64,000 bases of DNA from Agriterribacter humi (GTDB lineage: Bacteria; Bacteroidota; Bacteroidia; Chitinophagales; Chitinophagaceae). Below the pieces are notes generated by a model. The model searched no databases. It was not told the origin of the DNA and saw only the letters and a list, made by a program, of their open reading frames with translations. The position numbers and the translations under genes were made by a program. The stretch is from assembly GCF_009192765.1 (NCBI RefSeq), contig NZ_VOHQ01000004.1, positions 186,001-250,000 on the forward strand, written 5' to 3'. Of this stretch, positions 53,201 to 61,624 are shown one piece after another. How positions within the stretch are numbered: position 1 is the stretch's first letter; each line of letters starts with the position of its first letter.

Positions 53201-53384
53201 TCTGGCAAAAGTAATTAATCTTGGTACCTGGATTAAAGGACTGAATGCCCAGGTATTTGGTTATAACCTGCTGATATGGAAAAAAATTCCATTGCTTGAT
53301 CCTGATTATGGTACTGGTAATGACGGCGACTTACAAGACCCGTCACCCAGGTATGTAGGCTTTTCGCTGAATGTGAAATTATAG
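50217..53384 (+). CDS. SusC/RagA-type TonB-linked outer membrane transporter
   Basis: 1,055 residues from ATG 50217. In order: signal peptide (AMLALWALPLLSLAQ), a carboxypeptidase-regulatory-like domain (TVTGRVTSSKDQNPLEGVSV and following), and a plug domain with VVVTAIGIKQQKKRLGF. The SusC box LYGSRGKNGAILITTK is near residue 215, and the long 22-strand beta-barrel ends PRYVGFSLNVKL. It imports a glycan or peptide with TonB energy, together with the SusD lipoprotein encoded 36 bp downstream. The substrate cannot be deduced: no enzymes flank the pair. Confidence 0.95.
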   Translation: MTKKLCSWRICIAMLALWALPLLSLAQQTVTGRVTSSKDQNPLEGVSVAVKGTTKGTLTTSEGQFSIDAKRGDVLVITGIGYIAAEVEINGNTVSVELKEDTRNLSEVVVTAIGIKQQKKRLGFTTQEVNTEQLSNSRTMNLGTALSGQVAGLTVTNPTGMFQKPSFVLRGKNPLIVIDGVPVETDFYDVSGEDIENINVLKGIAASALYGSRGKNGAILITTKNAKKEGMEVNFTTNNMFTAGFAAFPKTQTEYGSGSNGLYEFWDGADGGISDGDMTWGPKLNAGVKVPQWNSPIRDKQTGETIEWYGDVKGTVYDDRSRYERVPTDFVYHNNLKDFLQTGFVTTNNFSVAYKGEKARYYASGKYAYQKGQVPNMSLTTGSLNFNAAFDISKNLTIESSLSYNKVSSPNYPRYGYGPKNHIYTILIWMSDDVNGQDLKNHMYVPGLEGYRQANYNYAWYNNPYFASYELEQKQDRDVVDLQMKALWKVTEDLNIQVRGTGRNVSNFESMKSPKSYMNYGDSRNGDYKIWNSSQLNIDADVLASYNKEISDNFQVGINAGASVFNRNYSQEYQSSDGLIVPFVYSLNNTQGPVQASNYLQEKSIRSVYGAANLDFYNAVFLSFTARNDWSSTLPVKHNSYFYPSVSLSTMVSEYIQMPSFVDYLKLYSSWAQVSSDLNPYSIYSAYNKGTTYGSTPSVYYPAGIINPNILPEKSSSYEIGLSSAFLNSRLSLDLTYYNIKDENQIIDLGISEASGFTSRKVNGNVYTTNGFEIVAGYKAIKRQNFTWSIAANWSKYVKKITEIYGDQPKYGNLKLGERVDSYYATVWQKSATGELILGANGLPIRDAFAQNLGHLDPSWRLGLMNKFNIKGFDIGIDIDGVWGGIMNSTTVEKMWWGGKHPSSTEFRAAEYAAGQPVYVPEGVVVTGGELQRDVLGNVISDTRTYTPNKTAVSWQTWGQQYPYRARVTEKENEKFANTFDRSFFKLRRVAVGYDLAKVINLGTWIKGLNAQVFGYNLLIWKKIPLLDPDYGTGNDGDLQDPSPRYVGFSLNVKL

Positions 53385-53420
53385 TTCAAGTTTATAAACA
53401 CTTTAAAGCATTAGAACGAT

Positions 53421-54908
53421 ATGAAGAAGATACTATTAATAGTTACTGCTGCTTTTTTTGCTTTGGCTTCCTGCAAAAAAGATCTGGCAGAAATAAATGT
53501 TGATCCTAACCGGGTAACCGAAACGCACCCGCAGCTTCAACTCACTCAAATTCAATGGAATGCATTTCAATATAATACAGGTACCGGTTCGCTTTATGCT
53601 ATGAAAATGCTGGTGCAAACCGATGGCGAAAGCAGTGGCCAATATTATAAATGGGATCGTTCCGACTTTGGGGCGTATTCCCGTATGCGGGATGTAACCA
53701 AAATGATGGAAGAAGCCGAACGTATTAACAGCAAGGCTTATATTGCACTGGGTAAATTTTTCAGAGCTTTTTATTTTCTTAATCTGACCCTTACTTTCGG
53801 CGATGTACCTTATTCACAAGCTTTACAGGGCGAAACACAAGCCGAATATGCTCCACCGGTATATGATGCCCAAAAAGAGGTATTTAAAGGGATCCTCGCT
53901 GAGCTTAAAGAAGCCAATGACATATTAGCGGCCGAAAACACCATTATTGCGGGGGATATTATTTATGGAGGTGATGTTACAAAATGGCGCAAACTGGTAA
54001 ACGCTTTTCGTTTGAAAGTGTTACTGCTGCTTTCTAAGAAAGAAGCTGATGCTGATTTGAACCTTAAATCAAAGTTTGCACAGATTGTTACCAGTGAACC
54101 CCTTTTTACCGGTAATGAAGATGATGCAAAATTAGTATTCCTTGATCAGCAGGGAAACCGCTATCCTGAATTCAATTCCAGCGGGTATGGCTCCGGCATG
54201 TATATGGATTCTACTTTTATACGCCGCCTGCAGGATCGGGAAGACCCCCGGTTGTTTATTTATTGCACGCAAACCAAAAATGCGGAAGATGGCGGCCTGG
54301 CTATTGATAACTTCGCTGCATATGAGGGTGGAGACCCTGCCGCTCCTTATGCGGAAGTAAATACCAAGGCAGCCAACGGTAAAACTTCTAAAGTAAATAA
54401 CAGGTACCATAAAGATCCAACCACTGAGCCATTGGTGCTGTTGGGATATGCCGAACAACAATTGATTATTGCAGAAGCCATTGTAAGGGGCTGGGTTGCA
54501 GGAAATGAAGTAGATTACTACAACCAGGGAGTAAAATCATCCTTTAAGTTTTACGAAACGTATGCAAAGGGATTGGGGAGCTATGTAACACCCGCTAAGG
54601 CAGATGCTTATCTTGGAAAAGCAATTAATAACCTTTCAACTGCGGCCACGCCGGAAGAAAAGATTGAAAAAATAATTATGCAGCGTTATTTACGTGCATT
54701 CCAGCAATCTCCGTGGGGGCCGTTTTTTGACCATCTCAGAACCGGCTATCCCTCGTTCCGCAGGCCTGCAGGGGTTTCTATACCTTTCCGCTGGATTTAT
54801 CCGGAGGCAGAATATAATAATAATGCCACCAACGTTTCGGCTGCTATTAGCAGCCAGTTTGGGGAAGGCAATGATAAAATTAGTTCTGAACCATGGTGGG
54901 TTAAGTAA
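53421..54908 (+). CDS. SusD/RagB-type substrate-binding lipoprotein
   Basis: 495 residues. The lipobox is LASC (residues 15-18 of MKKILLIVTAAFFALASC). The rest is an alpha-helical TPR-like binding protein of the SusD-like_2 branch (SYK-rich start NVDPNRVTETHPQLQLTQIQ, later YAEQQLIIAEAIVRGW and EKIEKIIMQRYLRAFQQSPW). It caps the SusC barrel at the cell surface. It is the partner of the adjacent SusC. The operon ends with a terminator at 54988. Confidence 0.93.
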   Translation: MKKILLIVTAAFFALASCKKDLAEINVDPNRVTETHPQLQLTQIQWNAFQYNTGTGSLYAMKMLVQTDGESSGQYYKWDRSDFGAYSRMRDVTKMMEEAERINSKAYIALGKFFRAFYFLNLTLTFGDVPYSQALQGETQAEYAPPVYDAQKEVFKGILAELKEANDILAAENTIIAGDIIYGGDVTKWRKLVNAFRLKVLLLLSKKEADADLNLKSKFAQIVTSEPLFTGNEDDAKLVFLDQQGNRYPEFNSSGYGSGMYMDSTFIRRLQDREDPRLFIYCTQTKNAEDGGLAIDNFAAYEGGDPAAPYAEVNTKAANGKTSKVNNRYHKDPTTEPLVLLGYAEQQLIIAEAIVRGWVAGNEVDYYNQGVKSSFKFYETYAKGLGSYVTPAKADAYLGKAINNLSTAATPEEKIEKIIMQRYLRAFQQSPWGPFFDHLRTGYPSFRRPAGVSIPFRWIYPEAEYNNNATNVSAAISSQFGEGNDKISSEPWWVK

Positions 54909-54987
54909 AATAATAATAAATTTCAGAATTTATTGATTTGAGTTAAGAGAAACGCATCAGGAAAATTATAATCCTTTTGGGAAACCA

Positions 54988-55019
54988 GGGGCTGTCATTA
55001 ACGACAGCCTCTTTTTTTT
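54988..55019 (+). terminator. susCD operon terminator
   Basis: GGCTGTC (54990-54996), loop ATTAAC, GACAGCC (55003-55009), extended by flanking G/C pairs and followed by a T8 run. Confidence 0.85.
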
Positions 55020-55097
55020 AAACTATGTTTTTTGTTCGTCCGGATTACATTACATTATTTGGTAGCAAGAGGGCTTAGCAGAGCAAGATCATTGCAA

Positions 55098-57170
55098 TTT
55101 AACCCACATTGCAGCTAACCATAGCCAAGTTCAGCGGTAGCAGGGATTTCAATTTTGTTGGGTGGCGGTTTGTGTACTACAAATTTGATTTGCTTAAAGG
55201 GTTTTGATTTTTGTTGTTTTAGGGCATTGTGGATTTGTCTGAGGTCTTCGGTTGGTTCGGTGCATCGCTTAATTTGTATCATTTTATTGTAACTGTTTTG
55301 CGCTGTTGTCAGCACAGATTTTTGTCTGGATGCTTTTCTTTTTATTTCCTTCCAATCATCATTGATGCCCGATTGTTTTAGCTGATAACGTATGGTGTTT
55401 ACCAACCAATAGGCCAGTAAGCCTAAATGTAGGTGCGCCATGATTGAGGTGTCATTTTTATGATAAATGGGGCGCAGGTCTAAATCCGTTTTCAATATTC
55501 TAAAGGTAGATTCTATCTCCCGGATCATATTGTAAATCATCCATTCTAAGGCTTCATCTGTATCCTCTAAATTTGTTCTTAAAAAATAGACACCTAATTT
55601 TTATTAGCTTCCTGGGCTTTTACTACATCCTTTTGCCAGTAAATGTTTTTTACTATCCTGGTAGCTGTGTCAATATCAAGGATGATGTTGTATAGATCAT
55701 GGATGGACGGATATTTTTGTTTGGCTCTGCCAATCCTTTGCTGCACTTTATCTGCTTTTTTTATGCCCCTTGGTTTGCTTAAACCTTGTTTTATTAAATT
55801 TAATCGTTCTTCATAACCCTGCTCCAACCTGTTTTTAATGCCTTGCTCTTTGATTCCTTTGGCTGGGCTTTCTACCTTCAAAAAGCTGTCTGTATATTTT
55901 TAACTTTGCACCAATGACAGCCTTATTATTTTTTTCGATTTTGTAAGCAAATAGGTTTCCTTGCCTCGCTGCACTGGCTGGTAGTCTTTTATTTTTGCCC
56001 TGCTCACCACCACATATTTGTATCCCTGTTGGGTTAAAGTGGCTAAGTTTTTTTCGGTGGCTATGCCTGCATCCATTACCACTATTGACCTTGCTGCTGT
56101 ACTGGTGTTGCTGCTTAGGTTTTCTATGAGTGTTTTGATGTCTGCTGTATCGGCATAGTTCCCTTCGTGGATAGCCGAATATTTGATGAAGCCTTCTATG
56201 TTGATGACCATTGCTAATACAACCAATTTGGCATCGCTGCGCTTTTCTTTACTGCGGCCATATTTTGCTAATTGGCTATTGCGTTTATTGCCTTCAAAAT
56301 AAGTATTGGTAAGGTCGTACAGCATTATTCTATCTTGCAGATCAAAGAGTTCATTGGTAGTGGTAGATAAATGTTTTTCGATGGTTGTTTTGTGTTGATA
56401 TACATCTAAAGCACTTTGGTAAAGTTTGTCTTTGGTAATTTTATTTGCATCATAACCGGTAATATCGCAGACCGCCGAATTTTCTTTTATCCATTTGCCG
56501 GTTGCCAGTTCCGAGCCTGGATATACTGCCCTGCTTATCACTTGTGTCATGGCTAATTGCACCTTTTCTTCACTCCAGCCGAGATTTTCAAATAGCTCAG
56601 TAAGTTTTAGCTGATGCCACGTGCTGGCACATATCCATTCTGTACCTATCTCTTTGGCTTCTTTATGTTTTATGGTATTAACTTTTACCAGCCTGTGTTT
56701 TTCTTCCATCGTTTTACGGTCGATGGTTTTCTTTGCAATCATCTCCTTCCAAAACCTATTTACCCATTCCGCTACTTGCTCATCTGTTTCTTCAAAAAGG
56801 GCTAATTCGTTTTTATATCTTTCATTAAGATGGTCAACTACTTTATCTTTTTGCGATCTGGTAGCATCTGCCCAAAAGCCAATATTTAAAAGCGTCTTAT
56901 GGCAAACCCTATCGAATTCGTTACGATAACTTTCTACCAGCCGGTAGTAAGCAGCAATATCCTTGATGGCGGGATTGTGTCTGAATGAAGCTTTTAAATA
57001 CATTGAACACAAAGCTAAAAATAGCTGTTGGTCTACGAACACACCCCTGTGTACTACAAACCATTTCTAAAAGACAAAACCCTTTAGTAGCAGGGCTTTC
57101 AGAAATTAAAAACCAAAATAATCATGAAAAATGATAAAAAATAATAGTTTTAGCTGCAATGTGGGTTAAA
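55098..57170 (-). mobile_element. IS1634-family insertion sequence, 2.07 kb
   Basis: The ends are 21-bp perfect inverted repeats: TTTAACCCACATTGCAGCTAA at 55098-55118 and its complement at 57150-57170. The interior is one transposase gene read on the minus strand. No clean target duplication is visible (left flank CATTGCAA, right flank ATCTCTAA). The insertion is 79 bp after the susCD terminator. Confidence 0.85.
55115..57042 (-). pseudogene. IS1634-family transposase with nonsense codon and frameshift
   Basis: The N-terminal part (57042 to 55900; internal ATG 57003, MYLKASFRHNPAIKDIAAYY) has the family's IMLYDLTNTYFEG and SIVVMDAGIATEKN, which carry the first catalytic Asp residues. TAA at 55900-55902 interrupts it; the same frame resumes (KYTDSFLKVESPAKGIKEQG) to 55594. 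Then a -1 shift near 55598 continues LGVYFLRTNLEDTDEALEWM, with IREIESTFRILKTDLDLRPI carrying the catalytic Glu, to 55115. The two lesions make it inactive. A programmed -1 slip at AATAAAAATTAG is not a canonical slippery site. Confidence 0.88.
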
Positions 57171-57261
57171 ATCTCTAATACATGTATGAGAACTGTGGAA
57201 TGTTATAGGTATTCCCAGGTGTAAGTATTTGCTATGTTTTAGATAAACGAAGTAGTATATT

Positions 57262-57297
57262 AAAAAAGAGTGCCTCAAAATTGAATTGAAGCACTCC
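57262..57297 (-). terminator. Terminator of the T9SS protein gene
   Basis: On the minus strand GAGTGC-T-TCAA pairs with TTGA-G-GCACTC (plus-strand arms around 57268-57296) and is followed by a T6 run. It lies about 37 bp after the stop at 57334. Confidence 0.7.
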
Positions 57298-57333
57298 GTG
57301 AAGTAGTAATAAAACAGTAGACACTACATCAAA

Positions 57334-59307
57334 CTATCTTCCTATTAAAAGCTTGTGATTCGTCCATTTTTCCCCATCAAATATTCGAAGGAAATATATC
57401 CCAGGAATAAATTCTTGAACATTCATATTTACATTTTTAACTCCTTCTCCACATTTAATTCTTTTCTTTATAACTCCTATTTGATCCAGCAAAATTATTT
57501 CTTTAATTATATTTGGTGCTTGGCCGTTATCTACGTTATCTATTGGTGGTAGTATATTCCGGTATACTGAAATATTCAAATTTGTTGCGACAGGATTTGG
57601 TGCAATGCTAATTTTATATTCAGCGTTAACCAATTTATCATTAATGGGTTTATTGTTGGAAGTATCTTTTGAGTTTGCTTCAGATGATGTATCGGATGAT
57701 TTCCTATGCCCTCCACCAGAACCATCACATGGTGGCATACCAAGATAATAATACTTTCTCTGTAAAACGGTAGAAGTACCACAACTCGTCACTAAATCCA
57801 ACCCTACATCAAAGGTTCTTGTACAACCATCTGGATAATATCCAATCCGACTTGGGATAGATGTATTATAATCAGAAGTTTCAGCCACAAATACATCATT
57901 AATAAACCAACGATACCTTGCGCCGGGAACCTCGGCTGCAATTACTCGTATTTTGACAGTATTATCCCAAAAGGCATATAAGGAGGGGGTGTTAGGCGTA
58001 CCGATGCTAATAGTCTTCGGTGCAGATATTCTTTGTGCTCCACATGCATTTTGTATAGTTGATGTTAAGGTTAAGATCCCACTCATATTTGGTACCCTAC
58101 TTATTACAATATTGTTGCCATTGATACTATAGGTAACTATTCCTGCTGGTTGCGAGTTTAAGTTCCATGTTGTATTCGTATTAGAGCTAACTACAAAGAA
58201 GGATTTTTGCCCTGAACAAATTGCATTTTCTCCAGAGATTGAAAAAGAAGGCGGTGGATTATTTATAAATAAAGTTGAACATGACAACTGCGTATTAGCA
58301 TTAAGAGTTCCATTTATATTGAATTTTACCGAAATAACGCCGGGCGCAGCATTACCGACAGGTTTTAAAGCTAAAGAAGGAGTTGTTGTTGTTATTGTAG
58401 AAGGCGCTGGCGTTCCATTAGGAAGTAACCAATTAGCGCCAACTGTCCAAATATAACTTGTAATACAAGTATATGGTAAAGTGTTGGCTATGGTAAAAGT
58501 CCTGGTAGCTTGATCCTCACAAGCAATTGTTATTGGATTTACGCCATTAACAGACAAAGTTAAAGGGGGTCTACCAGAAAGCAATATTCGATACCAATCA
58601 CTTTTCTTAAGATTAACCTGATCACAATCATTTTTTGCACGCATCCTTATTTCACCGCCAGTTAAAGGATCCGGGACAATAGTCGCTGTAGGAGAAGTGG
58701 TGCCAATAGGATTTGTTCCATCGCAAATAGTCCCATTAATTTTCCAACCTTTAGGCGGCAGCCATTCATACTGATGCATAGGAAATGTGCCGAAGGCATT
58801 ACCATTTGCATCTTTGTATTTTAAGTCAGGCCCGGAATAAGTGAAACTGGTCGTTGCACAAGCAGTTGCAGGTGACGCAGAATTTAGGACATCGTTATAT
58901 GTAGGGTTAGGTCCCAGAGGAAATGGCGTAATCCAGGAAGGGACTGGAGCAGGCCATTCTGGCCTTATCCCATCCAGGGTTTTAATTCTCTTAAAAACAA
59001 AAGGATTAGTAGTGGTATGCCAGGCAATGTCATATACTTTAAATTCATGGGGTTCTTTTTTATCGGAAAATCGTACGATTGCTGTATTATTAGATTGGAT
59101 ATTAGATACAATCGTTATCCCCTTCAGTCCATTTGTTGAACTAATAGTGTTACTTAAAGGATAAGTAAAATTGAATTTTAAAATGACATCCACCCCAGGG
59201 CATATCTCATGCGTATAATCGCCTGCTGCATTTACATTATATGTAACTTGCCCTTTGGCAGAAAGACATATGTTAAAAAAAATAAATATAATAATAAAAC
59301 TTTTCAT
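57334..59307 (-). CDS. Large secreted protein with T9SS type A sorting domain, function unknown
   Basis: 657 residues: signal peptide (MKSFIIIFIFFNICLSAKGQ), then beta-rich repeats with PKD/Ig-like character. There are several paired Cys and many Pro-Thr-Ser segments (CSGQKSFFVVSSNTNTTW is one example). A Ser/Lys linker (GGGHRKSSDTSSEANSKDTS) precedes the C-terminal sorting domain KISIAPNPVATNLNISVYRN to PGIYFLRIFDGEKWTNHKLL. It would be exported by the type IX system and fixed at the surface. Base composition is visibly more AT-rich than its neighbours and it borders the IS, so recent acquisition is possible. No adhesin or enzyme motif is recognised. Confidence 0.8.
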   Translation of the reverse strand: MKSFIIIFIFFNICLSAKGQVTYNVNAAGDYTHEICPGVDVILKFNFTYPLSNTISSTNGLKGITIVSNIQSNNTAIVRFSDKKEPHEFKVYDIAWHTTTNPFVFKRIKTLDGIRPEWPAPVPSWITPFPLGPNPTYNDVLNSASPATACATTSFTYSGPDLKYKDANGNAFGTFPMHQYEWLPPKGWKINGTICDGTNPIGTTSPTATIVPDPLTGGEIRMRAKNDCDQVNLKKSDWYRILLSGRPPLTLSVNGVNPITIACEDQATRTFTIANTLPYTCITSYIWTVGANWLLPNGTPAPSTITTTTPSLALKPVGNAAPGVISVKFNINGTLNANTQLSCSTLFINNPPPSFSISGENAICSGQKSFFVVSSNTNTTWNLNSQPAGIVTYSINGNNIVISRVPNMSGILTLTSTIQNACGAQRISAPKTISIGTPNTPSLYAFWDNTVKIRVIAAEVPGARYRWFINDVFVAETSDYNTSIPSRIGYYPDGCTRTFDVGLDLVTSCGTSTVLQRKYYYLGMPPCDGSGGGHRKSSDTSSEANSKDTSNNKPINDKLVNAEYKISIAPNPVATNLNISVYRNILPPIDNVDNGQAPNIIKEIILLDQIGVIKKRIKCGEGVKNVNMNVQEFIPGIYFLRIFDGEKWTNHKLLIGR

Positions 59308-59454
59308 GCAATTAATTTTTATTATATAAATATATTATTATATCCATAATATAAAAAATATTATTATATTTTAAAGCAGGTACCTAATGTGGGGATATTC
59401 TCTAATTCTCACCTATTTTTGGACTTACTTTCTATTTGGCTTCGATATCGGTCA

Positions 59455-60258
59455 ATGCGGTCAACCTTTATTCCATACAAATACTCCAATATCCATTACC
59501 TCCAGTTTGGAACAGGTGAAAAAACATTGCTGTGCTTTCATGGCTTTGGTGAAAACGCTGATAGCTTCATTCCGCTTGCACGCCAGCTTGGCGATACATA
59601 TACCATCGTAGCTATTGATCTGCCATTGCACGGAAAAACAGTTTGGAATGAAGGAATGATGTGCACAACAGAAGATATTATCAGTATTATTGATAATATA
59701 CCGGTGCTGCACAAACGATCTTTTTCACTGGCGGGATACAGCATGGGCGGAAGAGTTGCATTATCTGTATATGAGCTAATCCCACAACGCATACAACAAT
59801 TGATACTACTGGCCTCGGATGGTTTAAAAATTAACTTTTGGTACTGGCTGGCAACGCAAACCGCTTTGGGCAACCGTCTGTTCAAATACTTTATGAAAAA
59901 GCCGGGCATTTTTTTTACGGTTACCAAAGCCCTTAAAAGTACAGGCATGATCAATATAGGCGTATATAATTATGTGCATCAGTACCTCAACCAGGAAGAC
60001 AAACGAATACAATTGTATACGATATGGACCACCATGCGAAAATTAAGACCTGCTGCAAAAAATATAAAAGCGCTTATTCAAAAAAACAGCACACCCGCGT
60101 TTTTAATATACGGCCGGTACGACAGGGTAATACGCCATACTACAGGCAGTTCTTTTAAAAAAGGTATGGAAGATCTCTGTACGCTGCATATCCTGCCCTG
60201 CGGCCACAGGATGTTGCACGAAAAAAATACAGCGGCTATAGCGGCTTTATTACAGTAA
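59455..60258 (+). CDS. Alpha/beta hydrolase
   Basis: 267 residues from ATG 59455 (MRSTFIPYKYSNIHYLQFGT; ATG 59389 is a possible longer start). TLLCFHGFGENADSFIPLAR holds the oxyanion region, AGYSMGGRVALSVYE the nucleophile elbow (G-Y-S-M-G). The acid lies in FLIYGRYDRVIR and the catalytic His in LPCGHRMLHEKN. All three catalytic positions are present, so it should be active as an esterase or related hydrolase. The substrate is unknown. It is followed by a glycosyltransferase gene in the same direction (24 bp). Confidence 0.88.
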   Translation: MRSTFIPYKYSNIHYLQFGTGEKTLLCFHGFGENADSFIPLARQLGDTYTIVAIDLPLHGKTVWNEGMMCTTEDIISIIDNIPVLHKRSFSLAGYSMGGRVALSVYELIPQRIQQLILLASDGLKINFWYWLATQTALGNRLFKYFMKKPGIFFTVTKALKSTGMINIGVYNYVHQYLNQEDKRIQLYTIWTTMRKLRPAAKNIKALIQKNSTPAFLIYGRYDRVIRHTTGSSFKKGMEDLCTLHILPCGHRMLHEKNTAAIAALLQ

Positions 60259-60282
60259 CACAATTTGCCCTAATTTGTGCGC

Positions 60283-61428
60283 ATGATAATATTTATCATA
60301 AGCCTTGCTTTATTGGGCGCTTATTATTTCCTGATACGTTATTACCACCAGGCGTGGAAACAGGTTCCCCATTTCGACAGCAATGCAGCAAATGATTTTG
60401 CTGCTGCAGAAAAAATTTCGGTGATTGTTCCGGCGCGCAATGAAGAAGCTGTAATTGAACAATGTATCCTATCTTTATTACAGCAATCCTATCCAAAAGA
60501 ACTGCTTGAAATTATTATAGTGGACGATCATTCAACCGATCGTACTGCCGGTATTGTAAAGCAATACAGCAAAGAAGCCATCCAACTCATATCACTCCAT
60601 GAACAACCAGGTACTGACGCCGGCTACATTGCCTTTAAGAAAAAAGCCATTGAAACAGCCATACGGGCGGCAACCGGCAACCTGATTGTTACTACCGACG
60701 CGGATTGCACTTTTCATAAAGACTGGATTAAAACGATTGCCGCGTTTCACCAGTACAGCAAAGCGGTTTTCATCGTAGCGCCTGTTAAAGTAAAACCCCA
60801 TAATTCACTACTTTCTGTTTTTCAAAGCATAGATTTTGCCATTCTGCAGGGCATAACGGCAGCTTCCGTATATAAAAAATTTCACAGCATGTGCAATGGC
60901 GCCAACCTTGCCTATGAAAAAACAATTTTCAATGAAGTAAGAGGGTTTGAAAACATTGATCATATTGCTTCCGGCGATGATATGCTGCTCATGCAAAAAA
61001 TATACAGCAAATATCCGGGTGGAATTGCTTACCTCAAAGCAAGAGAGGCTACCGTGGAAACTTCACCTGCCCCTGGCTGGAAAGCCTTTTTTAACCAACG
61101 GATACGATGGGCCAGCAAAACCGGGCAGTATAAAGACAAGCGTATTGTGTTTGTTCTTGCGCTTGTATATATCATTAACCTAAGCCTTTTTATTTTACTG
61201 GCCGGAAGCATAGTACAGCCTGGCTGGTTATTATTTTTTGCAGTGACTGTTTGCTATAAAACACTTATTGAATGGAACTTTGTAACAGGCGTATTGAAGT
61301 ATTTTAATCTTCGACACTTAATGCGGTGGTTTCCTTTGTTTCAACCATTGCATATAGCCTATACCGCTATAGCCGGTTTTTTCGGCAGCTTCGGCAGTTA
61401 TAAATGGAAAGGAAGGAGAGTGAGGTGA
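60283..61428 (+). CDS. Membrane family 2 glycosyltransferase
   Basis: 381 residues from ATG 60283. The N-terminal membrane helix (IIFIISLALLGAYYFLI) precedes the GT-A domain: ISVIVPARNEEAVIEQCILS, IIVDDHSTDRTAGIVKQYS, TTDADCTFHKDW (DxD near 143) and NQRIRWASKTGQYKD, a QRIRW-type motif. Two or more C-terminal helices follow (IVFVLALVYIINLSLFILLA). It resembles ceramide or hopanoid glucosyltransferases and EPS synthases. The product is unknown. It is coupled to the hydrolase gene. Confidence 0.88.
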   Translation: MIIFIISLALLGAYYFLIRYYHQAWKQVPHFDSNAANDFAAAEKISVIVPARNEEAVIEQCILSLLQQSYPKELLEIIIVDDHSTDRTAGIVKQYSKEAIQLISLHEQPGTDAGYIAFKKKAIETAIRAATGNLIVTTDADCTFHKDWIKTIAAFHQYSKAVFIVAPVKVKPHNSLLSVFQSIDFAILQGITAASVYKKFHSMCNGANLAYEKTIFNEVRGFENIDHIASGDDMLLMQKIYSKYPGGIAYLKAREATVETSPAPGWKAFFNQRIRWASKTGQYKDKRIVFVLALVYIINLSLFILLAGSIVQPGWLLFFAVTVCYKTLIEWNFVTGVLKYFNLRHLMRWFPLFQPLHIAYTAIAGFFGSFGSYKWKGRRVR

Positions 61429-61481
61429 GTAGGGATGTGGTGGTCGGTACGCGACGAAGGAGCGTCAGACCGCCTGCATAA

Positions 61482-61620
61482 GTTGCAGGTTACAAGTTGC
61501 AGGGTCTGTCCGTTTCAATGTTGAGTTTATCGTTTTCCGTTCCGCACGTGCGGGACCAGCTTCGGATTTGTTTTTTATTTGGTTCTTGTCATTTGGTTCT
61601 TGGTTCTTTTCTTTATTTTA
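61482..61620. repeat. Dispersed intergenic repeat, copy B
   Basis: GTTACAAGTTGCAGGGT, GAGTTTATCGTTTTCC, CAGCTTCGGATTTG and ATTTGGTTCTTG (twice, tandem) match copies A and C. It spans the possible long N-terminus of the next gene, which argues for a start downstream of it. Confidence 0.6.
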
Positions 61621-61624
61621 CGCC

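Noticed and set aside
55580-55610. Programmed -1 frameshift in the IS transposase
   Set aside because: The sequence AATAAAAATTAG does not give a canonical X-XXY-YYZ slip, and an independent in-frame stop exists upstream, so decay is simpler.
61568-61624. 19-residue longer N-terminus for the ABC permease
   Set aside because: It is encoded by a dispersed repeat; GTG 61625 opens the family-like sequence.
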